5,029 nt of DNA, from contig CADCLH010000128.1 of NCBI GenBank assembly GCA_902802215.1, positions 1 to 5,029 on the forward strand, written 5' to 3'. The DNA is from Oscillospiraceae bacterium. GTDB lineage: Bacteria; Bacillota; Clostridia; Oscillospirales; Oscillospiraceae. Both the position numbers and the translations under genes were made by a program. This document shows, piece after piece, positions 1 through 5,029 of this stretch (positions are counted from its first letter, which is position 1; each line of letters opens with the position of its first letter). The notes beneath the pieces were generated by a model. That model ran no database searches. It was not told the DNA's origin and was given only the letters and a program-made list of their open reading frames with translations.

Positions 1-489
1 CTGCGCCGGAGGCTCAACGCCAAAGAGGAGCAGCTCGTGCAGAAGGGCGTGATCGCGCTGAGCGGGCTGATGTTCGTCGCCTGCTTCGTGCTCGGGGGAC
101 TGAGCTTCCGTTTATCCTGGCTGACGCTCCCGTGGGGCGTGCAGCTCGCGGCCGCGGCGGTGTTCCTCGTCGGCTACGCCCTCTTCGGCGAGGTGCTGCG
201 CGAGAACGAATACCTCTCCCGCACGGTGGAGGTGCAGCAGGGGCAGAAGCTGGTGGATACGGGATTGTACGGCTTGGTGCGGCACCCGATGTACTTCGCC
301 ACGGTGCTGATGTTCTGGGCCATGCCGCTCGTCCTCGGGTCGCTCGCGTCCTTCGCGGTGATGCTGCCCTATCCGTTTTTGCTCGTGCGGCGCATTCAAA
401 ACGAGGAGCAGGTGCTTGAAGAGGGGCTTGAGGGCTACGCGGCGTACAAGGAAAAGGTGCGCTGGCGTCTGATCCCCTATGTGTGGTGA
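1..489 (+). CDS. Isoprenylcysteine carboxyl methyltransferase-like membrane protein, 5' end missing
   Basis: The open frame runs in from the left edge, so the true start lies outside. The GTG at 37 is internal: the 12 codons before it (LRRRLNAKEEQL) read as natural protein and no ribosome site precedes it. The 162 visible residues contain a hydrophobic segment (about 16-36), a second (about 45-63), a conserved RHPMY motif at visible residues 94-98, a long hydrophobic stretch after it, and a C-terminal region ending in RWRLIPYVW. This RHPxY plus basic, Trp-rich tail layout is that of the ICMT/PEMT membrane methyltransferase superfamily, which uses S-adenosylmethionine at the membrane face. The motif and tail form the cofactor-binding part, so the catalytic half is present; one or two N-terminal membrane segments are probably missing. 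The true substrate in bacteria is unknown, and prenylated-protein methylation should not be assumed. It is followed after 13 bases by the hydrolase gene, probably in the same operon. Confidence 0.85.
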   Translation: MRRRLNAKEEQLVQKGVIALSGLMFVACFVLGGLSFRLSWLTLPWGVQLAAAAVFLVGYALFGEVLRENEYLSRTVEVQQGQKLVDTGLYGLVRHPMYFATVLMFWAMPLVLGSLASFAVMLPYPFLLVRRIQNEEQVLEEGLEGYAAYKEKVRWRLIPYVW

Positions 490-502
490 GAGGTGATACA
501 CG

Positions 503-1309
503 ATGTTCAACGCGTATAACGGCGGGCTCTGTCTCGGGGACGACACGATGGACTATGTCCGCTTCGGAAGCGGGGATCGCGCGCTCGTGATCCTGCCGGG
601 TGTCGGGGACGGGCTCAAGACCGTGAAGGGCGCGGCCCTGCCCTTCGCGCTGATGTACCGGAAGCTTGCGCGGGAATACACCGTGTACCTGTTCAGCCGC
701 CGCAACCGCCTGCCCGAGACGTATTCGACCCGGGAGATGGCGGACGATCTCGCGCGGGCCATGGCGCTGCTCGGCATACGCTCCGCTTTTGTGGTCGGGA
801 TCTCGCAGGGCGGGATGATCGCCCAGTGGCTGGCGATCGACCATCCGGAGCGGGTGGAGAGGCTGATGCCGGTCGTGACGATTGCAAGGCCCAACGACAC
901 GATCCGCGCGGCGATCGCGCTCTGGACGGAGCAGGCGCGGCGCGGCGACTACAAGGGCCTCATGCTCGATTTTGCCGAGCGCGCCTATACGCCCGCGCGG
1001 CTGCGGCTCATGCGGCCGATGTACGCGCTGCTCGGAAACGTGGGGAAGCCGAAGAGCTTCCGGCGCTTTCTGACCCAGGCGGAAGCCTGCGTGACGCACG
1101 ATGCCTGGGAGAGGCTGCCGGAAATCACATGCCCGACGCTCGTGATCGGCGGCACGGACGACCGCATCGCCTCGGGCGAGGCGTCGCGCTCTCTCGCCGC
1201 GCGCATCCCGGGCGCGCGGCTCGTGATGCTCGAAGGGCTGGGACACGGACTGTATGAGGAGGACCCGCAGTTTCAGGAGCGGGTGCTGGAGTTTGGAGGG
1301 GAAAAATGA
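503..1309 (+). CDS. Alpha/beta hydrolase, 268 aa
   Basis: This is a cytoplasmic-type alpha/beta hydrolase fold enzyme with no signal peptide. The strand-turn LVILPGVGDG at residues 28-37 gives the oxyanion-hole region. The nucleophile elbow is G-I-S-Q-G with Ser101. The acid is Asp219 or Asp220 in GGTDDRI after the PTLVIGG strand, and the catalytic His is His248 in GLGHGLYEEDP. The full triad and standard 260-280 residue length argue for an active esterase, lipase or related hydrolase; the substrate cannot be read from sequence. A cap region lies at about 130-200. The ATG at 503 is chosen because GAGGTG lies just upstream (490-495) and residues 1-15 look like a conserved lead-in; the ATG at 548 is a weaker alternative. 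Its stop overlaps the next gene's start (ATGA at 1306), indicating translational coupling. Glycine codons are mixed (10 of 26 are GGC), unlike the transporter genes downstream. Confidence 0.9.
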   Translation: MFNAYNGGLCLGDDTMDYVRFGSGDRALVILPGVGDGLKTVKGAALPFALMYRKLAREYTVYLFSRRNRLPETYSTREMADDLARAMALLGIRSAFVVGISQGGMIAQWLAIDHPERVERLMPVVTIARPNDTIRAAIALWTEQARRGDYKGLMLDFAERAYTPARLRLMRPMYALLGNVGKPKSFRRFLTQAEACVTHDAWERLPEITCPTLVIGGTDDRIASGEASRSLAARIPGARLVMLEGLGHGLYEEDPQFQERVLEFGGEK

Positions 1310-1536
1310 AGCTGTTCGGAAGGAAAGCACCGGAGCCGGAGCTGCCGCAGTTTGCTCCGGAGGACTACGAGCCCGTTATCCGCGCGAGCATCTGCACCGG
1401 CGAGAAGGTCGCCTGCATGCGCGAAAAGGCGAGCGGGAAGCTCCACGAGGTCATGCTGATCCGCACCGAGGACGACAGGGCGGAATTCTGCCGCCGGTAC
1501 GGGCTCAAGCCGGAGCAGATCAAAACGGTCTATTGA
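1306..1536 (+). CDS. Small conserved-looking protein of unknown function, 76 aa
   Basis: I do not recognise a characterised family. The ATG overlaps the hydrolase stop codon in an ATGA junction, and a GGAGGGG ribosome site lies at 1294-1300 inside the end of the hydrolase gene, so coupled translation is likely. The product is soluble and highly charged, with a proline-rich N-terminus (residues 1-20) and then a compact core: RASICTGEKVACMREKASG at 26-44, HEVMLIR at 47-53 and an acidic/basic C-terminal helix ending in QIKTVY. Two cysteines (30 and 37) are seven residues apart, too few for a clear metal site. Short proteins of this look are, from memory, sometimes labelled aspartate dehydrogenase in clostridial genomes; at 76 residues with no Rossmann fold that label would be wrong. 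The coupling and good ribosome site make it a real gene; its role is unknown. Confidence 0.75.
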   Translation: MKLFGRKAPEPELPQFAPEDYEPVIRASICTGEKVACMREKASGKLHEVMLIRTEDDRAEFCRRYGLKPEQIKTVY

Positions 1537-1548
1537 GGAGGGAGCGGG

Positions 1549-1803
1549 ATGAACGACAGACAGTATGCCGGGACCCGGGGTCTGAGCCTCGCGGTCGTGC
1601 TCGGGGTCGCCCTCGGGACCGTGATCGGAAAGCTCATGGACAACATGCGCATCGGGCTGATGATCGGCCTCGTGCTCGCCGTGTGCGTCTGGACGCTGGT
1701 CACGCAGCGCAGGGCAAAGAGCGCTTCTTTGTCGGAAAAGGAGAATCTTCCCGGGGATACGGCGAAAGATTCGGACAAAAGCGACATTGACAAACCGATT
1801 TGA
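1549..1803 (+). CDS. Small two-helix membrane protein, 84 aa
   Basis: Function unknown. The ATG follows GAGGAGGGAGCGGG (a strong ribosome site around 1535-1548) and lies 12 bases after the preceding stop. Residues 11-28 and 34-52 form two hydrophobic segments rich in glycine (LGVALGTVIG, then IGLMIGLVL), separated by the short polar turn KLMDNMR. Such glycine spacing permits close helix packing. The tail from residue 54 onward is hydrophilic and charged (QRRAKSAS, then acidic and Lys-rich), probably cytoplasmic by the positive-inside rule. Size and layout resemble the many small uncharacterised hairpin membrane proteins of Firmicutes. The last 17 bases of the gene overlap the -35 element of the promoter for the downstream transporter operon, and no separate terminator is visible after it, so transcripts of this block would run into the T-box leader. 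Confidence 0.75.
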   Translation: MNDRQYAGTRGLSLAVVLGVALGTVIGKLMDNMRIGLMIGLVLAVCVWTLVTQRRAKSASLSEKENLPGDTAKDSDKSDIDKPI

Positions 1804-1815
1804 GCATGATAGACT
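1787..1815 (+). promoter_or_regulatory. Sigma-A-type promoter for the T-box/trpXYZ operon
   Basis: A perfect -35 box TTGACA (1787-1792) is followed by a 17-base spacer and a -10 box TAGACT (1810-1815), which matches four of six consensus positions. A TG at 1807-1808 gives an extended -10. Transcription would begin at about 1822 (the A-run at 1822-1824), just before the first paired strand of T-box Stem I. The -35 box lies inside the end of the preceding coding region. Position relative to the leader is the strongest support; no start site has been measured. Confidence 0.75.
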
Positions 1816-1910
1816 CCCCTTAAACCAGCGAGGAAGAGTGAGTAAGCCAGAGCTCTTTTCCCACAGCGAGCCGCCGACGGTGTGAGGGCGGCGGAAAACA
1901 CCTGGCCGAA

Positions 1911-1913
1911 TGG
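1911..1913 (+). promoter_or_regulatory. T-box specifier codon UGG (Trp)
   Basis: UGG sits in the 3' side of the Stem I specifier loop. It is followed by the expected purine (A1914) and immediately by CUUCC, which pairs with 1832-1836. The opposing side of the loop holds AGUA (1841-1844), as in canonical T-boxes. UGG would pair with the CCA anticodon of tRNA-Trp. Another UGG at 1903-1905 is paired in the helix above and is not a candidate. Confidence 0.88.
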
Positions 1914-2025
1914 ACTTCCGAGGGCGACAGGAAAGGCCGCAGGGCCGAGTATGGAAGCCGGGGCATGACTCCCCGTTAGCAAAGGTCTGCGTATGATGGT
2001 ACGCGTAAAGTGGGCGCATTGCGTC

Positions 2026-2066
2026 AAGCCGGGTGGCACCGCAGGTTCGGTTTACGATCCTGTCCC
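2026..2066 (+). promoter_or_regulatory. T-box antiterminator with UGGC bulge
   Basis: The T-box core AAGCCGGGTGGCACCGC forms the 5' side. A two-part helix can be drawn: GGG 2031-2033 with CCC 2064-2066, and GCAGG 2041-2045 with CCUGU 2059-2063. This leaves the exact seven-base bulge UGGCACC (2034-2040) of known T-boxes. UGGC would pair with the free 3' end of an uncharged tRNA: UGG with CCA, and C2037 with the discriminator base, which is G in bacterial tRNA-Trp. The 3' side is the same eight bases used by the terminator, so the two folds exclude each other. Confidence 0.92.
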
Positions 2067-2096
2067 AGCAAATCATTTTGCAGGGACAGGTTTTTT
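2059..2096 (+). terminator. T-box intrinsic terminator
   Basis: CCTGTCCC (2059-2066) pairs with GGGACAGG (2083-2090). After an A·A mismatch the stem continues with GCAAA (2068-2072) and TTTGC (2077-2081), closing a small loop, and it is followed by six T (2091-2096). This is the default OFF fold of the leader when tRNA-Trp is charged. It would also stop read-through from the upstream gene block. Confidence 0.95.
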
Positions 2097-2130
2097 GTCG
2101 TCTGTCCCGAGAAGAAAGGAAGCGTTCCCC

Positions 2131-3183
2131 ATGAAAAAAAGCATTTCCCTCCTCCTCGCCGTCCTGATGATCCTGACGCTCGCCGCCTGCGGCGGAGCGC
2201 CCGCCCAGTCCACGGCGGCCCCGACAGACGCCGGAAAGACCGTCTACACCGTCGGCATCTGCAACTTCGTCGACGACGCCTCGCTCAACCAGATCATCGC
2301 CAACATCCGCGCCCGGCTCGACGAGCTGAGCACCGACGAGGTTGGCTTTACCGTCCTCGAGGACAACTGCAACCTCGACGCCAACGTCATGAACCAGATC
2401 ATCGCCAACTTCCTCGCCCAGAAGGTCGATCTCATGGTCGGCGTCGCAACGCCGGTCGCCCTGGGCATGCAGGCCGCCACCGAGGACAATCCCGTCCCGG
2501 TCGTGTTCGCCGCCGTGTCCGACCCGGTCGGCGCGAAGCTCGTGGCCTCGCTGGACGCCCCGGGCGCCAACCTCACCGGCACCTCCGACTACCTCGACAC
2601 CAACGCCGTGATGAACCTCATCTTCGCGGCCGACCCCGACGCCGACTGCATCGGCCTGCTGTACAACATGAGCGAGGATTCCTCGACCGCGCCGATCAAG
2701 GCCGCCAAGGAGTACCTTGAACAGAAGGGCGTGCAGGTCGTCGAGCGCACCGGCACCACCGTCGACGAGGTCATGCTCGCCGCCGAGGCGCTGGTCAAGG
2801 ACGGCGTCGACGCGGTCTTTACCCCCACCGACAACACGATCATGACGGCGGAGCTCGCCATCTACGAGACCCTTGCCGAGGCGGGCATCCCGCACTACAC
2901 CGGGGCCGACAGCTTCGCCCTCAACGGCGCGTTCCTCGGCTACGGCGTGGATTACGCCAATCTCGGCGTCGAGACCGCGGACATGATCGCCGAGATCCTG
3001 CTCGAGGGCAAGGACCCCGGGACCGTCCCGGTCCGCACCTTCGACAACGGCACCGCCACCGTCAACACCGAGATCTGCGAAAAGCTCGGCCTCGACTACG
3101 ACAAGCTCGCGGAGACCTTCGCGCCCTTCTGCACGAAGGTGCAGCCGATCACCACCGCCGAGAGCTTCGACGATCTGAAGTAA
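2131..3183 (+). CDS. trpX: Tryptophan ABC transporter substrate-binding lipoprotein (TrpX-like), 350 aa
   Basis: This is the extracellular binding protein of an ABC importer, anchored to the membrane by a lipid. A basic N-terminus (MKK), a hydrophobic core (residues 5-16) and the lipobox LAAC with Cys20 mark a lipoprotein; a low-complexity linker runs to about residue 36. The mature part has the two-lobed fold of the ABC_sub_bind family: first-lobe start TVYTVGICNFVDDASLNQI (about 37-55), the hallmark PVVFAAVSDPVGAKL (123-137), NLTGTSDYLDT (147-157), second-lobe strand ADCIGLLYN (171-179), DAVFTPTDNTI (227-237) and the late motif GAFLGYGVDYANLG (266-279). Length fits the family. The ATG at 2131 is chosen because GAAGAAAGGAAG lies just upstream and the signal peptide starts there; an in-frame ATG at 1993 lies inside the T-box and would translate the terminator. 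Tryptophan as substrate is inferred from the Trp T-box and the TrpXYZ-type set. The protein itself has no Trp. Of 24 glycine codons, 20 are GGC, suggesting good expression. Confidence 0.92.
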   Translation: MKKSISLLLAVLMILTLAACGGAPAQSTAAPTDAGKTVYTVGICNFVDDASLNQIIANIRARLDELSTDEVGFTVLEDNCNLDANVMNQIIANFLAQKVDLMVGVATPVALGMQAATEDNPVPVVFAAVSDPVGAKLVASLDAPGANLTGTSDYLDTNAVMNLIFAADPDADCIGLLYNMSEDSSTAPIKAAKEYLEQKGVQVVERTGTTVDEVMLAAEALVKDGVDAVFTPTDNTIMTAELAIYETLAEAGIPHYTGADSFALNGAFLGYGVDYANLGVETADMIAEILLEGKDPGTVPVRTFDNGTATVNTEICEKLGLDYDKLAETFAPFCTKVQPITTAESFDDLK

Positions 3184-3185
3184 AA

Positions 3186-3191
3186 AAGGAG
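3186..3191 (+). promoter_or_regulatory. Ribosome binding site deciding the TTG start of the permease
   Basis: AAGGAG ends nine bases before TTG at 3201, an ideal distance. The next in-frame ATG (3240) falls inside the first membrane segment and has no such site, so the rare TTG start is preferred. Confidence 0.8.
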
Positions 3192-3200
3192 TATCCTGCT

Positions 3201-4127
3201 TTGCTGTCCATTGTTCAAACCGCGCTGGAGCTGGGCCTGATGGGCTCGCTCACGGTGCTGGCCCTGTTCCTGAGCTATTCCATGCTCGGCGTGTGCGACC
3301 TGTCCACCGACGGCTGCTTTACCCTCGGCGCTGTCGTCGGCGCGGTCGTCGCGCTCGCGGGGCACCCCTGGCTTTCGATCCCCGCGGCCATGGCGGCCGG
3401 GATGCTGTCCGGCTTCGTGACGGCGCTGTTGCAGACGCGCATGGGCGTCGACAGCCTGCTTGCCGGCATCGTGGTCAACACCGGGCTTTACTCCATCAAC
3501 ATCGCCATCATGGGCGGGGCCTCGCTGCTGAACATGAACAAGACCGAGACGGTCTTCACCGCCATGAAGGCGCTGCTTGCGCAGACCCCGCTGGCCCCGT
3601 ACTACAAGACGGCGGTGGCGCTGCTCGCCGTCCTGCTCGCGCTCGTGTTTCTGACCCTGTTTTTGCGCACGAGGCTCGGCCTTGCGATCCGCGCCACCGG
3701 CGACAACATCGACATGCTGCGCGCCTCCTCGGTCAACCCGGCCTTCACCACGCTGGTCGGCCTGTGCGCCTCCAACGCCCTCACGGGCCTGTCCGGCTGC
3801 CTGCTCGCGCAGGCGCAGAAGTCGGTCAACATCGACATCGGCTCGGGCATGGTGACCATCGCGCTGGCCTCCCTGCTGATGGGCCGCGCCTTCGCCCCGA
3901 ACGGCGGCATCCCCCGCAGGGCTTTGGGCGCGGTGCTCGGCGCGGTCGTGTTCCGCCTGGTCTACGCGCTGGCGCTGCGGCTGAACATGCCCGCCTTCAT
4001 GCTCAAGCTGGTCTCCTCGGTCATCGTCATCTTTGCCATCGCGGGGCCCTATTTGAAGGCGCGCTATCCCGAGCTGCACCGGCGGCTTTCCCACAAATAC
4101 GGGAAGGGAGGCGGCGCGCGTGCTTGA
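3201..4127 (+). CDS. trpY: Tryptophan ABC transporter permease (TrpY-like), 308 aa
   Basis: This is the integral membrane subunit, of the BPD_transp_2 type related to LivH and RbsC permeases. About eight or nine hydrophobic segments are visible, near residues 7-30, 40-54, 59-78, 84-107, 136-156, 181-204, 216-230, 241-262 and 267-285. The cytoplasmic coupling loop with the LGLAIRATGDN signature is at 159-169 and continues to about 180 (DMLRASSVNP); it should dock with the ATPase. The C-terminus is basic and cytoplasmic. A TTG start is used (see the ribosome site at 3186), 17 bases after the trpX stop. The 3' end overlaps the ATPase gene by eight bases, which suggests coupled synthesis of the two subunits. 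Only one Trp (residue 57) occurs in the protein, low for a membrane protein. Substrate assignment rests on the operon and its T-box; family membership alone would also allow other small ligands. Confidence 0.92.
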   Translation: MLSIVQTALELGLMGSLTVLALFLSYSMLGVCDLSTDGCFTLGAVVGAVVALAGHPWLSIPAAMAAGMLSGFVTALLQTRMGVDSLLAGIVVNTGLYSINIAIMGGASLLNMNKTETVFTAMKALLAQTPLAPYYKTAVALLAVLLALVFLTLFLRTRLGLAIRATGDNIDMLRASSVNPAFTTLVGLCASNALTGLSGCLLAQAQKSVNIDIGSGMVTIALASLLMGRAFAPNGGIPRRALGAVLGAVVFRLVYALALRLNMPAFMLKLVSSVIVIFAIAGPYLKARYPELHRRLSHKYGKGGGARA

Positions 4128-4920
4128 CATCTCCCACATCTCCAAGACCTTCAACCCCGGCACCGTCAACGAAAAGCGCGCGATCACGGACCTGTCGCTC
4201 CGTGTGGAGGACGGGGAATTTATCTCCATCATCGGCGCCAACGGCGCGGGCAAATCCACGCTCTTCAACGCCATCGCGGGCTCCTTCTACACCGACAGCG
4301 GGAGCATCCTTCTCGACGGGGAGGACATCACGCTCAGTCCCGAGCATAAGCGGGCCAAGGTCATAGGCAGATTGTTCCAGGACCCGATGCGCGGCACCGC
4401 CTCCGGTATGAGCATTGAGGAAAATCTCGCCCTCGCGGCGGGACGCGGCGGCTGGTTCGGAGGCATCACCAAAAGGGACCGCGCGGAATTCCGCGACCGC
4501 CTCGCCGAGCTGGACATGGGCCTCGAGGACCGGATGACGCAGCCGGTCGGTCTGCTCTCCGGCGGACAGCGGCAGGCGCTGACGCTGATGATGGCGATCA
4601 TCAACCCGCCGAAGCTGCTCCTGCTTGACGAGCACACGGCGGCGCTCGACCCCGCGGCGGCGGAAAAGGTGCTGACCCTCACGCGCCGGATCGTGGAGGA
4701 GGGGAAGCTGACCTGCCTGATGATTACCCACAACATGCAGTCCGCCCTCGATCTCGGCAGCCGCACGCTGATGATGTACGACGGTCGGATCGTTTTTGAC
4801 GCGCAGGGGAAGGAGCGGGAAAAGCTTACGGTCCCCGATCTGCTGGTCCTCTTCCGCGAGGCCGCAGGCAAGGCGCTGGACAACGACCGCATGATGCTCT
4901 CGGCGGACGGGGAGCTATGA
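4120..4920 (+). CDS. trpZ: Tryptophan ABC transporter ATP-binding protein (TrpZ-like), 266 aa
   Basis: This is the cytoplasmic ATPase that powers the importer. All ABC motifs are intact: Walker A GANGAGKST (39-47), Q-loop Gln87 in RLFQDP, signature LSGGQ (146-150), Walker B LLLLDE with Asp170 and catalytic Glu171, D-loop ALDP (175-178) and switch His204 in ITHN. The family-specific tail (LTVPDLLVLF, then LDNDRMMLS) fits the ATPases paired with ABC_sub_bind-type binding proteins rather than LivF or LivG. The GTG start at 4120 lies within the end of the permease gene and is preceded by GGGAGG (about 4106-4111). The only Trp is residue 112. Its stop overlaps an in-frame ATG at 4917 (ATGA), so translation may continue into the next gene. 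Confidence 0.94.
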   Translation: MLDISHISKTFNPGTVNEKRAITDLSLRVEDGEFISIIGANGAGKSTLFNAIAGSFYTDSGSILLDGEDITLSPEHKRAKVIGRLFQDPMRGTASGMSIEENLALAAGRGGWFGGITKRDRAEFRDRLAELDMGLEDRMTQPVGLLSGGQRQALTLMMAIINPPKLLLLDEHTAALDPAAAEKVLTLTRRIVEEGKLTCLMITHNMQSALDLGSRTLMMYDGRIVFDAQGKEREKLTVPDLLVLFREAAGKALDNDRMMLSADGEL

Positions 4921-4982
4921 CGGAACAAACCGGAGGGCTTACGCGTCTATCCGGCAGAAGCATGGTTGAGGGGGATCGCAGA

Positions 4983-5029
4983 ATGAAAAAGAGAGTTCGT
5001 TTTCTGACGGCGGCGCTGCTGCTCGCCGC
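4983..5029 (+). CDS. 5' end of an exported protein, cut by the window edge
   Basis: Fifteen complete codons are visible: MKKRVRFLTAALLLA, a basic N-terminus running into a hydrophobic core, which is a signal peptide or lipoprotein leader. GAGGGGG (about 4967-4974) is well spaced before the ATG at 4983. The same frame is open back to an ATG at 4917 that overlaps the trpZ stop, and contains another ATG at 4962. Those starts would put 22 or 7 residues ahead of the MKKR signal, which is unusual, so 4983 is preferred. With no terminator or promoter seen in the 62-base gap, the gene is probably the fourth member of the tryptophan-controlled operon. Its function cannot be told from this fragment. 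Confidence 0.6.
   Translation, partial: MKKRVRFLTAALLLA

Larger units (their letters stand above)
1822..2096 (+). promoter_or_regulatory. T-box leader, tRNA-Trp responsive
   Basis: This is a transcription-attenuating leader RNA that senses the charging of a tRNA. Stem I can be traced: a GA/GA kink-turn (1830-1831 with 1920-1921), lower helix GGAAG/CUUCC (1832-1836 with 1915-1919), an AGUA motif at 1841-1844 on the 5' side of the specifier loop, helix GCCAG/CUGGC (1846-1850 with 1902-1906), an AGCGAG bulge element (1865-1870), distal helix GCCGCC/GGCGGC (1870-1875 with 1887-1892) and a GGUG-containing apical loop that should contact the tRNA elbow. Further hairpins follow at 1959-1975 and 1989-2004 (the latter a likely Stem III). 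The conserved T-box sequence is at 2026-2042 and an intrinsic terminator closes the leader. The specifier and bulge bases both point to tRNA-Trp. Uncharged tRNA-Trp should stabilise the antiterminator and permit transcription of the ABC transporter genes. This also accounts for the 327-base gap between genes. Confidence 0.95.

Noticed and set aside
14..1330. Long antisense open frame (438 codons) opposite the methyltransferase-like and hydrolase genes
   Set aside because: Its protein is Arg/Ala/Pro-rich low-complexity sequence with no motif, it lies opposite two genes with clear catalytic motifs, and long stop-free shadows are expected at this GC content.
1903..1905. Alternative UGG as T-box specifier
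   Set aside because: These bases fall largely in the CUGGC strand that pairs with GCCAG at 1846-1850, so they are not free in the specifier loop.
1959..1975. CGGGG/CCCCG hairpin as a terminator of the upstream block
   Set aside because: No T-run follows it; its place between Stem I and the antiterminator fits an internal leader hairpin.
1822..2130. A metabolite riboswitch (for example SAM or cobalamin) in front of the transporter
   Set aside because: The region carries the T-box core sequence, specifier loop and antiterminator bulge, which explain it fully.
1273..2895. Antisense open frame of 540 codons crossing the leader
   Set aside because: It spans two small genes, the promoter, the T-box and its terminator, and most of trpX. 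The translation is Gly/Asp/Val/Arg-biased, without a recognisable domain.
3096..4274. Antisense open frame of 392 codons opposite the permease gene
   Set aside because: Composition is Arg/Gln/Gly/His-rich without hydrophobic core, and the sense strand encodes an intact permease.
2131..4920. Branched-chain amino acid or sugar ABC importer
   Set aside because: The permease type overlaps with those families, but a single permease and single ATPase, an ABC_sub_bind-type lipoprotein and a Trp T-box together favour TrpXYZ.

Overview
The window looks like chromosomal DNA from a high-GC, low-copy-number-intergenic Firmicute, most likely a clostridial gut-type anaerobe (Oscillospiraceae or a relative). 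This is inferred from purine-rich Shine-Dalgarno sites, GC-rich codons, a Gram-positive lipoprotein signal and above all a T-box leader, an RNA device typical of Firmicutes. All genes lie on the + strand and I see no mobile element, CRISPR array, tRNA or rRNA.

Left block (1-1803): a tight group of four genes. It holds the 3' part of an isoprenylcysteine carboxyl methyltransferase-like membrane protein (1-489), an alpha/beta hydrolase with a complete Ser-Asp-His set (503-1309), a 76-residue soluble protein of unknown function that overlaps the hydrolase stop (1306-1536), and an 84-residue protein with two predicted membrane segments (1549-1803). Spacing of -4 to 13 bases suggests one transcription unit.

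Control region (1787-2130): a strong-looking promoter (TTGACA, 17-base spacer, extended -10) sits on the end of the 84-residue gene. It drives a complete T-box leader of about 275 bases. The leader can be decoded by eye. The specifier codon is UGG (Trp), placed directly against the lower Stem I helix. The antiterminator bulge is UGGC, whose last base fits the G discriminator expected of bacterial tRNA-Trp. The intrinsic terminator shares its 5' arm (2059-2066) with the antiterminator. Uncharged tRNA-Trp should therefore turn on the genes downstream.

Right block (2131-5029): a three-gene ABC importer consisting of a substrate-binding lipoprotein, a permease and an ATPase, matching the trpXYZ tryptophan transporter group. 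The 5' end of a further exported protein is cut off by the window edge. The three transporter proteins together contain only two Trp residues in 924, with none in the binding protein. This fits genes that must be translated when Trp is scarce. The whole right block is best read as a tryptophan-starvation response. The system is known in outline, so the interest lies in the completeness of the leader, the Trp avoidance and the unidentified fourth gene.
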